Source: Absidia repens
Taxonomy: Eukaryota > Mucoromycota > Mucoromycetes > Mucorales > Cunninghamellaceae
DNA: 64,000 bases
Assembly: GCA_002105175.1 (NCBI GenBank)
Contig: MCGE01000003.1
Span: 1,302,001-1,366,000 of the forward strand
Direction: 5' to 3'
Shown here: positions 1 to 15,877 of the stretch, piece after piece
How positions within the stretch are numbered: the stretch's first letter is position 1
Layout of the letters: each line of letters starts with the position of its first letter
Notes under the pieces: model-generated
Told to the model about the DNA's origin: nothing
Databases searched by the model: none
What the model saw: the letters and a program-made list of their open reading frames with translations, nothing else
Program-made: the position numbers and the translations under genes

Positions 1-910
1 CGGCTTTCTAGTTTACACACTACGGCACTTCCCCCTTCCCAAAAAAAAAGAATCCCAGCGACTAAGTTGCGCTACCAGGTCACTTGGTGTGAAATGTGGC
101 CCTATATGCGCTCCACCATCCATGTCAATTAACCAAACAGTACCTTCTCCCCCACCCTCCCTCACCTACCCTTTCCCATAAATATTATCACCCCTATAAA
201 ATATTATCGCCTCCATTAAACTAGATATTTTGTATTTATCCTATTTGATAATAATAATAATAATAATAATAAAAAAAGAACCGTAAAATTCCTAAACAAA
301 AGCCTGTTTGGCGCAAAGGAACCATCCATCAAAATGCGAAACGGAGAAGACGTAAATATCTATCATGTTCTTGTTTTTTTCTCAAAAAATAGAACAATTT
401 TTCTTTCATGTTTTCCTCCTCTAGTTCGTCAGCAAAAAATTCAAATGATATTTTTATAACGTCAGACACGTAGATTATTTCATGCTTGTAACCTGACAAT
501 TTAGTGCATGAACTCGTTTAATCCCCATCCAGCGTCTTCCTTCCTCCATGTCTTTACTTTAACTCCATCTTCTATGAGTCCCATCCTGTTCGCACTGATG
601 CCCCACACCTATTTTTGACTATATTCCAGTGGACTCACCCATTCATTCATCTTATACATATATATTGAGTACAATAAAGAGAAGTTTAAAAACTATTTTA
701 TTATCAAGGAATATAATAAGGTAAGAGTAAATAAAATAAGCGGATCAAATAAATAATAATAAAAAAAGAGAGAGAGTAAGATAGGTATGAGGATAAATAT
801 CAAGAATATACGATAAACTAAAAAGTAAAAGGGAGGAGGGGTAGGAGGGGAGCTAACTATAAGCAGTCCGTTCAGCAATGGCTGTGATCAGAAGACAACA
901 AGCAGGCATA
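1..910. other. Intergenic DNA, no gene recognised
   Basis: AT-rich sequence with an ATA trinucleotide run near 248-272 and T/A homopolymers. No ORF resembles a protein. The right end would contain the 3' UTR of the Rab2 gene, which is transcribed leftwards. Confidence 0.5.
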
Positions 911-2353
911 TTAACAACAGGCACCACCTTGAGTTTCTTCGCTCAATGAGCTTTTTTGGACAGGACCCAGGCGAATACCAGACGTCTAAAAAGTAAAGAT
1001 GAGCGAGAATGAGAATGATCCACACACACACACACTTTTTTTTGGATAGTTGGATTTTACCTCGTTGCTTGTGAATTCGCCTGATTTTATTTTTTCGTAT
1101 ACATTTTCCGCTGTCTTAACAAATACTTCTTCCACGTTGCTAGCTGATTTGGCTGATGTTTCCAAAAATAGAGCAATCCCATTTTCTTTTGCAAACCGTT
1201 CCGCTTCTTCCGAAGTTACTTGTCGTTTACTTTCATCCAAATCTGATTTATTGCCAACCAAGACAATTGTTGTATGAGGATTGGCATGTCGACGAACGTC
1301 TATGTACAGAATGAATAAATAAAGTTAATGTCATTATCCCTAATGTCATGGTGTATAATATTTACCGGCCAGCCAAGTGGAAATGTGTTCAAAACTTTCA
1401 CGCCTATTGAACACCATAAACAATTCATGCAAAGTGGAGTAAGTATGCATGTACGCTATTAATGCTGGTTTTTTATGTTGTGAAGGACGAGCTAGCTTAC
1501 CTTGAGATATCATACACTGCAAAATATATAAAGCAATAAAGTGAGTGACTGTCTATAAAATACAAAACCAATCCATATGAACACACATCTTACCTAGCAA
1601 AGCGCCGGCTGCGCCGCGGTAATAGCTCTATGGAACCAAAATGAACAAATTAGTGTCATCATAATCACATGTGTCCTGTTGTGTATTTTTTCACTTACCT
1701 GTGTGATACTTCTGAAGCTTTCTTGTCCAGCCTAATCGGTTTGATAGAAACCCCCCGTGGGGAGGCATAAGTATCATGAGTTCACCTCCTTATTTTTCCA
1801 GAATCGTTTCTATGTATCGTAATATACTTACGGTGTCCCAAATTTGCAACTTGATTTGTTTATCATCCACTGATATGAACCGTGTACCAAATTCGACACT
1901 GAAATACAAGGAAGTAAAAGTGTAAGTCAACGATAGTTTGCCAGGTCAACGTCTACCTTTACCCAATAGTTAGTTCACGGCCAGCATTGAATCGCTTATC
2001 TGTGAACTGTATCAATAAACAAGACTATCAAGATGAGAAGGTAATGTCAGTAATGAGTACAAAATGCAGTCGGATCACCCTCCCCTCTCTTTATTGTATT
2101 CAGCCTACCTTTCCAACACCTGTCGCAGTATCAAGGTTCAGATAATATAGATAAGAAGGTCATGGTTAACAGATTTAGTCATGTTGAGGTGGATTGAGCA
2201 TTTTTCAATTGCCTTACCAGAATCACCAACGATAATATACTAAGAGGTCAATGAAATGAAGAAAGAAGAGTTTAATACCCATCCGTTAGTAGCAAGATAT
2301 ATGTATGCTAAAAGGTTGTCACCTACCTTTATAATATAGTTATAGCTTGACAT
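911..2353 (-). CDS. Rab2-type small GTPase, 11 exons
   Basis: Spliced product of about 207 residues that controls vesicle tethering at the Golgi and on endolysosomal membranes (family knowledge). Joined exons give an N-terminus starting MSSYNYIIK, the P-loop GDSGVGKS, switch I ending ELTIGVEF, switch [15 protein letters not shown], then NKSDL and ETSAK for guanine recognition, and a C-terminal GGACC for double geranylgeranylation. AGQESFRSI and SASNVEE point to Rab2 rather than Rab4 or Rab14. Exons on the minus strand begin at 2353, and the last one is 985-911. Several exons are tiny: 11 nt (GVGK), 16 nt (VYDIS) and 22 nt (YIIVGDSG). Every junction I checked has GT-AG and keeps the frame. The start is the only ATG that gives the conserved N-terminus. 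The gene lies downstream of FAL1 on the same strand. Confidence 0.93.
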
Positions 2354-2539
2354 GATGGAAGTGGTAAAAAAAAAGGGCACAAAGATAAATAATAAAAAAG
2401 ATAAAAAGAGGAGTTCCCAAAAGAAAAAAGGAAAAAAGCAGCAGGATTGTAAAAAATTAAATACATCACATGGAGTGGCACTTTTTATTTGGATGGCAAT
2501 AAAACTATAACTAAAACTAAAACTAAAACTATATAAAAA

Positions 2540-4209
2540 TCAAATCATATCAGTCACTAGTAGCAAAGAAAGAAAAAATGTGTTAGTAAAAAATCACCCT
2601 TCCTTTGTAAAATCCCACTTCATGTTATGTCTTTTGTTGCTTACCATTCATGGGCATTTCATCAATTTGTGTACTGTAATATTGTTCAATATCTCGGAGA
2701 ATCTTCAAATCATCATTCTTGACAAAGTTGATGGCAACACCTTTACGGCCAAATCGTCCTGAACGACCAATTCTGTGAATATAGTTTTCTCGATTGCCGG
2801 GTAAATCGTAGCTAACGGGGAGGTATCATATCATTAGTCATGTGTATAAATATATATCCAACACCCAACTTACTTGATAACCAACGATACTTGTTGAACA
2901 TCAATACCACGAGCCCACACGTCTGTAGTGATTAAAACACGACTAGACGAAAAAAATAAAAATAAAAGCAATAAGGATCAGTACTTCCAATTCTTCAACC
3001 CATCACTATTCTTTCTTACCTAGCACCTTGACGGAATTCATTCATAATAGCGTCACGTTCTTTTTGGGGCATTTCACCGTGCATAGCTGATACTGTAAAA
3101 TTGGCTTCACGCATCTTTTCGGTCAACCAGTCCACCTTAGAAGTAAAAAGTGATAATCAATACACGTATTCAATTTCCCTTTCCTACACGATTTTCTTTT
3201 CAATAGTTTACCTTTCGACGAGTATTACAAAAGATGACAGCTTGAGTGATGGTCAACGTATCATACAAATCACATAATGTATCGAACTTCCATTCTTCTT
3301 GTTCCACGGCGACAAAGAATTGCTTGATACCTTCCAGGGTCAGCTCGTCACGCTTCACAAGGATACGAATAGGGTCGGTCATAAAGTTTTGGGTCATAGT
3401 GAGTACGTCGTGGGGCAAAGTGGCAGACAATAATACCACTTGTGTTGAAGGTGGTAAATGGCGGTAAATATCGTATATTTGATCCTTGAATCCCATGTTG
3501 AGCAATTCGTCGGCTTCATCCAACACCAACATCTTGATGTTACGTGTACGCAAGTTTCGTCGTCGGATCATATCATAAACACGACCAGGCGTTCCAGACA
3601 CAACATGCACTCCGTTGTCCAATCGACGAATATCTTCACCTACATTGGTACCACCGATACAGGCATGACATTGTACATTCATATAGTCGCCAAGCGCCAG
3701 AACCACGCTTTGGATTTGTGTTGCTAATTCGCGTGTAGGTGACAAAATCAAAGCTTGTGTTTCCCGTACTGCTGTGTCGATTGTTTGAAGTACCGAAATA
3801 GAGAAGGTTGCTGTTTTACCAGTACCAGATTGTGCTTGGGCAATCACATCACGACCGCGAGTGATTGGTACAATAGCTAGATTCCATTATAAAAGAAAAG
3901 CAAAGATTTGATTGTTAGTTCAATATTGCATAGCATATACTTCGTTTTTCCTGGCTTACCCCGCTGTTGAATAGCTGATGGTTTTTCAAAGTTGTAAGCA
4001 TAGATACCACGTAATAAATCTTCCTTTAAACCAATGGAATCAAAGGTAGGCACGACTTTGACCTGTGTAAACAAAAAAAAAACAAAAAAAAAATACAGAG
4101 TAAATATACACTGCGATATTAAACACACATTCATCATTAACTATATTGTACTTACGTTTTCTGATGTTTCAAAGGCGAGTTTATTGTCAGTTGAGTGATC
4201 GAAGGACAT
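2540..4209 (-). CDS. DEAD-box RNA helicase eIF4A3/FAL1
   Basis: Seven exons: 4209-4156, 4062-3960, 3876-3212, 3135-3020, 2942-2874, 2811-2645 and 2556-2540. Together they make 1,191 nt, or 396 residues, the usual eIF4A size. Motifs in order: Q motif ([10 protein letters not shown]), I (AQSGTGKT), Ia (PTRELA), GG, Ib (TPGR), II (DEAD), III (SAT), then IV-VI in the C-terminal lobe with HRIGRSGR. The full-length match, including ETSEN near the N-terminus and the ending EMPMNVTDMI, is characteristic of eIF4A3/FAL1 rather than translational eIF4A. Family role: ATP-dependent RNA clamp in the exon-junction complex and factor for 18S rRNA processing, acting in nucleus and nucleolus. The last coding exon is only 17 nt. 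An EJC component fits a genome this rich in introns. Confidence 0.95.
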
Positions 4210-4341
4210 TTCAATGGACAAAGTGGTGGATGAGAAATGTGTTCAAAAAAAAAGACAGAGACAGGATAAAATAATCAGAGAAGGAGAGAGTGGGAGAGGC
4301 TTATAAATTCAAACAGCGCCTATTTGCAGGTAAATGCATTT

Positions 4342-4824
4342 TTATTGGTCAAAAACAGAAGCATTGTTTGGTGGGGGGGAAGCAAAACTAGCAAAACTAA
4401 TGGATTGATGACTGTGTCGGCTAAAGGGTTGGTTGGGGTCAAGGGAGAGGGTATTCTTTTTCAGCGTAGAGGACGAGGGTATAGGGGATTGACTAGGAAC
4501 AATCATAGAAGTAAATCCAAATTGAGTGTATGGCAAAATAGACGTATACGCCGGTGCATCACCCCAGCCATCTTCCTCTTCAGCTGCGGTTGGTGGTGCT
4601 TGTGATGTTGTCTGCCATGGGAGTGTATCTGCTGTTGGTCGATTGAGTGCTTCGGATGGCCAAGGTGTTGTAGGGTTGCTGATGCTGGGACTCGTGAGAG
4701 AAGTGGTTGGTGGCGCTGTATTAGAAATATGGGTGTCATGCAGTTTTCTCGATAAAGTATCGTCTAATGATCCAATACTGATATGTGATAATTGAGCAGT
4801 CAGTCGATCTTGTTCATTTGCCAT
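4342..4824 (-). CDS. Small disordered Ser/Pro-rich protein, unknown function
   Basis: Single-exon ORF of 160 residues, starting MANEQDRLTAQLSHISIG and ending NNASVFDQ. It is rich in Ser, Thr and Pro with an acidic patch (EEEDGWGDAP) near the middle and no membrane segment or catalytic motif that I can see. Codon use resembles its neighbours, and the reading frame is open over its whole length while the other frames are poorer. It lies 132 nt upstream of FAL1 on the same strand and diverges from the DYRK gene. The N-terminal part (QLSHISIGSLDDTLSRKL) could form a short helix. I do not recognise the family. Confidence 0.55.
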   Translation of the reverse strand: MANEQDRLTAQLSHISIGSLDDTLSRKLHDTHISNTAPPTTSLTSPSISNPTTPWPSEALNRPTADTLPWQTTSQAPPTAAEEEDGWGDAPAYTSILPYTQFGFTSMIVPSQSPIPSSSTLKKNTLSLDPNQPFSRHSHQSISFASFASPPPNNASVFDQ

Positions 4825-5650
4825 TTTTATTATTGGTGGTGTTGTGTGGTTAAAAAGAAAAAAGTGGATGAAAATAAAATCAGAGCTTTTTTTTTTTTTT
4901 AATTCTCAGGCTGCGGAAATTGGCTAGCAACCACCAACCCATAAAAAAGAAGTCAAAATGAGAGGAACCCCTGAGTTCAGTCCGGAATAGAAAAAATTCA
5001 GCAATGAACCCAAATCTTGACTTTATTGATATGATGCACGCTCATCAATTAAGATGAACCAGATCAGCTAGCCCATGCACTTTTATGGTAATGTGAATTT
5101 AGGGTGACACTGATCTGGATATCCTTCTACTGTACAATGATGAGACTGTGTACAATGCGGGATACCTACGATTTCCCCGTTGTGTCATATTATAATACAA
5201 TGTGTATCATGTTGAATGACAGCAAAAATATTATCGTACGATTTGTATCATATGACATGTAGTTCTGTATTGTACGCACAGTACATTCAGTACTGAATCT
5301 ATACAAGGAGAATGTGCGCCATATCCAGAAAAGAACGTTAAAAAAAGGGGGCTAAAACAACAACAACCAATTATAAATTCTGCACTATATGGGAGCGCCG
5401 AGATGATTGCACATCACTTTGGATAATATTCTATTACCCAGTCAAACTTATTGGTGATAGTCCTTGATTTCCACCCTTTTGAAATGAAAAACTTTGAATT
5501 CCCGACAATTAGTATTTTGAAATTTCATTTGCCTTTTTCTCTATCCAATATTTCTTTTTTACTTTTTTCGCCTTACCACTCTGCTTTTCTTTCTTCTAGC
5601 CATTTCCTTTTCACGTTTAGTGTAAAAGGTAACAAACTATCAACAACTAC
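4825..5650. promoter_or_regulatory. Divergent intergenic region (small protein / DYRK kinase)
   Basis: About 826 nt separates two divergently transcribed genes and must contain both promoters. It is AT-rich. A pyrimidine-rich stretch at about 5528-5615 precedes the DYRK start, which is typical of promoters in this window. The pyrimidine tract after 5580 could belong to a 5' UTR intron, but I see no coding exon. Confidence 0.45.
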
Positions 5651-10639
<4,989 letters not shown>

Positions 10640-12140
10640 TTATTTTTATGCATTAGATTATTTATTTACAGTGTTATTACCCATCCCCATCCCCATCTTC
10701 CTATTTATTATCCACTGTTTATCTGTTTCATCACCCCTCATCTTTTAGTCCATAGTACCACTATCCATCGATCCCCCCCCCAATATTGCTATTATTATTT
10801 TATTATTATTGTTATTATTATTATGTTATTGACTTTAATAAAGAAACAATCATTATTACCTTCGGAACACGGAACTGACCCAGAACAAACTTTTATTTTA
10901 TTTCATTCGGTACGTTAGTATAGCCAACCCACCTCATCTATCATCAGATTTCACCCATGTTTTTTTTTATTGTCAACACATGCCATACCAAATTAATAAA
11001 AAAAAGCCAGCCCTGTTTTCTCTTCCGATCTCGTTGCCGTTTTGAATCAAGACATGTCACAGAAAAGAAAAAAAAAAAAGATTGATGTTGATCGCCATAT
11101 ATAACACCAAGTCTACTAGAAAAAATCCGGTCGTTTTGTACCTGAAAGAAAAACTGGCCGATATAGTATGATAAATATTTGCTCCCTTTCTTCTTTTATA
11201 TACATCATTCTCACTCCCCCTTCTAGCTTTGATACATGACAGCAGCACTTGTTATAAAACAAACCATCAATTATAAATATTTAGTAATATCCCGTTTTTG
11301 TTTTTGTTTTTTGCGTTCTCATGATGAATGGCTGTAGTACGCCCTCTTCTTTTAGACTCAGACCACATGGTTGCATTTTTTTTCCTTGTACGCCGTATCA
11401 TTTCAGCTTGGGTTTTTATTTTTTTTATTTGTTTTCAACCAACGAAGCGTTCTCCCGTTGAGCAAAAAAAAAAATCTGGTCGGAGGCATTTATTGGATTT
11501 GACATGCGAGAATGAATTTAATGCTTTTTTTTTTTTTTTTGATCCAGAAAGAAGGAAATGACGACAGGCAACCAAAAAAAAAAAGGCCCGCTCCCACCCC
11601 CCCCTTCTCTACATCATGCACGCCGTGAAGTTGATGTGATAAGATGATAGTGCACAGACGGTTCCTCGGTTGGATGGGGGTACCTTGTTTGCCTTTTTTA
11701 TTTTTCTCCTCCTCTTTACAATAAGAAAAAGGACCATAGAGAGAGCATGAGAGTTCAACCTCGATCACGGGGTGCATGTACGACAATTACAGTTTTTTTT
11801 TTTTTGTGAGCCGGCGGAAAGCGTAAAAAAAAAGAAGGTCCGTTTCTCATTTTGTTACTCGAAATGATTGCCATCGCATCATCTAGTTATGAAAAAATGT
11901 ACATTCAGTTCATTGGATGTATTACCACTCACTTCCTTTCATGATCATTATTTAACCAATATGATGCTACTAGAGAGGGAATGATTCAATCCTGGATGAC
12001 TTTTTAGTCCGTCGGATTTTCAAATCCCGGTAGGTGGGACCAAAAAAAAAAAAGGCATCGCCCACTCGGGACTTGCCCCATCTATGACTTCAGTAATTTC
12101 GCAGTTCCTTTTTTTTCCCTTTTCCCTTTTTCCTTTTTCC

Positions 12141-12173
<33 letters not shown>

Positions 12174-12200
12174 TGCGCTTTTTTCTTTCCTCCATTCCAC

Positions 12201-12237
<37 letters not shown>

Positions 12238-12282
12238 CACCTCATCTCTGTATAGTTTTACTGACCTCTATTAATCGTCTTC
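10640..12282. other. Intergenic region between DYRK and the zinc-cluster gene
   Basis: It contains the DYRK 3' UTR (trinucleotide ATT runs, AATAAA near 10837) and the promoter of the next gene. No convincing ORF is present: the reading frames here are broken by homopolymers. A T run at about 12140-12171 and a TA dinucleotide run at about 12205-12230 lie just upstream of the zinc-cluster start. Confidence 0.5.
12140..12232 (+). repeat. Poly-T tract and (TA)n microsatellite upstream of a start codon
   Basis: A run of about 30 T is followed, after a short gap, by about 13 TA units, ending 50 nt before the ATG at 12283. Similar T-run plus TA-run pairs occur upstream of 14413 and 21121, so this may be a common low-nucleosome promoter architecture here. 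Confidence 0.7.
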
Positions 12283-12752
12283 ATGTCACCACCTACTAAT
12301 GCTGCTGCCCATCGAAAACATGCACAAAACCGACATGCGCTAGTAGACCGATGTTCAACGATTCGAGCCTGCGAACCCTGCCGACGACGTAAAAGACTCT
12401 GCAACGGACAAAAGCCTTGCTCATTGTGCAAAGCAGAATCCAATGAATGTGTCTATAGTGTGATATCGGATCATCCTCGTGGCGTGTTTACCACCAATAC
12501 AGCACGTCGCCTAAGCTCGGGGTCAGCTTGTGAAACTTGCCGTCGACGGAAAACCAAATGTGACGGAAGTAATCCCTGTGCCTTTTGTGCGGCCAACAAT
12601 CTCAAATGTATCAACAATGCGGAACGAAGGAAACGGGCTAGTATATCTGTAGGCGGTGCATCTTCCTCTACATTACCGTCTTCGACTTTGTCAATATCAT
12701 CTTCTCTTTCACCACCCACATCTTCTTCTTCTACATTATCAACATCATCATC

Positions 12753-12783
<31 letters not shown>

Positions 12784-13281
12784 AAACAACAACCATCATC
12801 ATTACATTCACAATCATCATCATCATCCATGGGAACAGCCGGCTCTGATCACGAGGCCATTGATCGCATCGAAGATCGACTTCGGCGTATTGAACAACTC
12901 ATGACCGTATTCACGCCCAGCCCATTATCGCAAAGCACTGTCTATGCTTCGGAGGATGGTTCTCGTCGACCCTACAATAGCACCAACAACAATTTTAATA
13001 TCCCGGCTCACTTTGTCCGTCAACAACGTCACTCAGTCCAAGGCATTACGGTGGCAAAAGAACAAATGGAATTACAAATGGCTAGAAGAGGTAAAGTCCC
13101 CTTCTTTTCGGGTGATATAGATGTGTGTGTATATATCTACTAACTCTTTTTAAATTAAATTGAAAAAATAGCCATGTCATCCTCCCCACCACAATTTGGC
13201 CACCACTCAACTTCCTCGGATCTATTATATGCAGGGGCTTATATCACACCTCCAAACAGTGGTGGGAAAAAACAACGACTG

Positions 13282-13314
<33 letters not shown>

Positions 13315-13935
13315 TATCAACAATATCAACAATCGACGTCTTCATTATCATTGTCAGCATCTCCTCCATCCTCACCCGAGCCATCTGTAGCAGCAGCAGC
13401 AGCGGCAGTAACTGCTGGTTCCGCCACTATGCTTCGCCAACCTTCAAATCCATCATCTCAACCCTTAACATCATCAATGCTGAATTTGACATTATCACCT
13501 TCTTCTTCCACTTCGTCGTCATCCAATACTTCATCCATGCAACTACCTCAGTCGTCTATGTCTACACCACTTTCTGATCAACAACCCCAGCATCATCCTC
13601 ATCCACAACAGCATCTCTACGGCTCGCTCGGTCCCTCTTCTCACCATCAACAACATCATCAACAACTACAGAGAGATCATCCTATCACATCTACTGCGGC
13701 GCCACCTATGCCAAGTCTTATGGGTAAGTGGAGTAAGAATGAGCGGCAGAGAGAGAGAGAGAAAGTGACTCACTCTTTGTTATGCTGTATAGACCAACTC
13801 TCGAAAAGAACCTTTGCTGCTGGTCACTCTGATTATCCAGTCCGAAGCTCGTATCCCATCTACCCACTTAGTCCGTCGCCACCTATTCAACTTCCGCCCA
13901 CCACCACTTATGCGGAAGCCTCTTTTTCCCCTTAG
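12283..13935 (+). CDS. Transcription factor with two tandem Zn2Cys6 clusters
   Basis: Exons 12283-13090, 13172-13723 and 13793-13935 sum to 1,503 nt, or 500 residues. Two complete fungal binuclear zinc clusters lie near the N-terminus: Cys at 30, 33, 40, 46, 49, 56 and at 83, 86, 93, 99, 102, 109. Both have spacing C-x2-C-x6-C-x5-C-x2-C-x6-C and the basic RRRK after the second Cys. A short helix rich in charged residues (DRIEDRLRRIEQL) at about 190-205 may dimerise. The rest is low-complexity Gln/Ser/His/Pro, including two poly-Gln stretches and a poly-Ala run. No fungal-specific TF (MHR) domain is visible. Family role: sequence-specific DNA binding in the nucleus. The doubling of the cluster is unusual. 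An AATAAA is near 14112. Confidence 0.88.
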
Positions 13936-14412
13936 TTTAGCAACCGTTTTTTATTTGACTCTCTTCATATTTATATATTTTATCTATCTAGTTATTTATT
14001 TATCTCCCCTTTCTTTTTATTGATGTCTTTTATTGTTGTTGTTTTTTTTTTATATACCTATTTGATATATACATATACTCATATTATATATATGTATATT
14101 TACTATAAAGAAATAAAATTGGAAAAAAGTCAATCTCATTTATTCAATTCTATTTTTTTTTATGCAATTCATGTGTCATCTTGTATCGAACAATTTTATT
14201 ATGTACCAGTTCCATGGGCGCTTTTTTTTTTTTTACGGTCTGCCGTGCGCCTGCGGCATCTTATCCAAGCAGCGGACTTTTTTCCTTTGTTTCTCACTCG
14301 TACATAAATGCAATCCTCTTTCGTTCTTTCACTCTCCCCTTCACTTTCTATTTAATTGATTATACCTTTTTTTGATTTTATTTTGATTTTTAATAATACA
14401 TATCCACATACC
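13936..14412. other. Short intergenic region before the tRNA ligase gene
   Basis: 477 nt of T-rich and TA-rich DNA holding the end of the zinc-cluster transcript (AATAAA near 14112) and the ligase promoter. The apparent ORFs are translations of homopolymers and have no protein character. Confidence 0.5.
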
Positions 14413-15767
14413 ATGGATATTGCTGACTTTAACTTGGACTGGGAAGAACATGATCATCAAGTCATTCAACAGTTATACCACCTGGAAGCCCAAAAACCTA
14501 AAGATCTACGCTCGAAGACTTTCCAAATAGATGGAACGAAAATAACTAGCTGGACCATGCAGGATCACCTTTACAAGAAATCCTTTTATCCTACTCATGC
14601 CCGTGGACTGTTCACAACATGCGACGATGATGGCCAGTATCGGATCAAGGTACGTGGCTATGACAAGTTCTTCAATATTAACGAAACCAAAATGACGCAG
14701 GTAACGAAGAGTATAAAAAAGATCCCTGCCATCATATATACACATACATTGGGCTCACCTTTTTATTATTATTGTTATTGATGTCATTGTAGTGGTCTGC
14801 ATTGGAAAAGGAGACCGAAGGACCCTACGATATTACTGCGAAGGAAAACGGGTGTATCATCTTCATCGCCGCGCTATCCTCAACAAGCATTGTGGCAACA
14901 TCCAAGCACATGATCCCTGATCCCAAAGACGATGCGGCGAGCCATGGCGGGGTGGGTTATCGGTGGCTACTGAAGCATTTGGAAACAGTGGGACGCGCAC
15001 CTGAAGACTTGGCGGCGTGGTTGTGGACGTACCGTGTGACGATGGTGGCCGAATTGTGTGATGATGAATTTGAAGAACATGTGTTGCCTTACCGAACCAA
15101 CAACAACAAGAGCCGTGGCCTCTACCTCCATGGCATTAATTACAATACCATGGCCTTACATACCTTGCCTATGGATGTGGTACACCAAGTGGCACAGCAA
15201 TTTGGTCTGTTGACCGTGGCATCGATCTCTCTTGGCAACGATATTTTGGGCGTCCGACATATGGCCGACGACGTTCAAAAAACGCCCACTGGTATACTGG
15301 ATTGGATGGATGGGGATGAATCGGAGGGCATTGTGGTTCGGTGTCGTCGTGCCGATGATAACTCGGATTTCTTCTTCAAGGTGAAAAACGACACGTATTT
15401 GATGTACCGGGAATACAGAGAAGTCACCAAGGCGCTAGTGGAGGTGGAAAGGGCGACAACGGCGAAATCAACCAAGCATCATCATGAACAACAAGACACG
15501 GTGAGAATCAAGGCATGCTATCGAAAAAGCGGACGTGGTGCCGGCAAGAAAAAACTCAAGATTCGGTTTGAAAAAACATTGTATTATGTCCATTGGCTCC
15601 AGGAACGCGTTGTGGATCATCCTGAATGGTTCCTTCACTTCAAAAACAACAAGGGGATCATTGATGTACGAAAGGCTTTTGAACAGGATTGTCAGGACGG
15701 GAAGGTGGCAGTGGATTTGAAACCAGGTGATTTAGATATAGTCATAGAATGGGATACTCGATGGTAG
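14413..15767 (+). CDS. tRNA ligase TRL1, ligase domain only
   Basis: Exons 14413-14700 and 14793-15767 give 420 residues. The product is the adenylyltransferase (ligase) part of fungal Trl1, which seals tRNA exon halves and, in other fungi, HAC1 mRNA. Visible motifs: I, KENG at about 113-116 (the nucleotidyl lysine), followed by CIIFIAAL; a Trl1-type block around LHGINYNT; IV, EGIVVRC at about 274; V, FFKVKND followed by YLMYREYREVT at about 290. The protein ends soon after the ligase domain (EWDTRW). The polynucleotide kinase and cyclic phosphodiesterase domains that make yeast Trl1 about 830 residues are absent, and the next gene does not encode them. I recall that Mucorales have been reported to encode the ligase and kinase-CPD as separate proteins, and this fits. 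Confidence 0.92.
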
Positions 15768-15877
15768 TTTAGTTTTGTGTAGCGGAATTTGAATGTTTTA
15801 CATAAATAATAATAAAATAAAAATGATGCTCTCAATTATTTCTTTTTTGTCTTCCCCACTTTTATTTTTTTTTATGA

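Noticed and set aside
1050..1277. Plus-strand ORF of 75 residues
   Set aside because: Antisense shadow of the Rab2 exon that encodes NKSDL and ETSAK.
3246..3738. Overlapping plus-strand ORFs
   Set aside because: Opposite strand of the FAL1 helicase core.
12471..12830. Minus-strand ORF with poly-Asp and poly-Cys
   Set aside because: Antisense translation of the Ser and Gln codons of the zinc-cluster gene.
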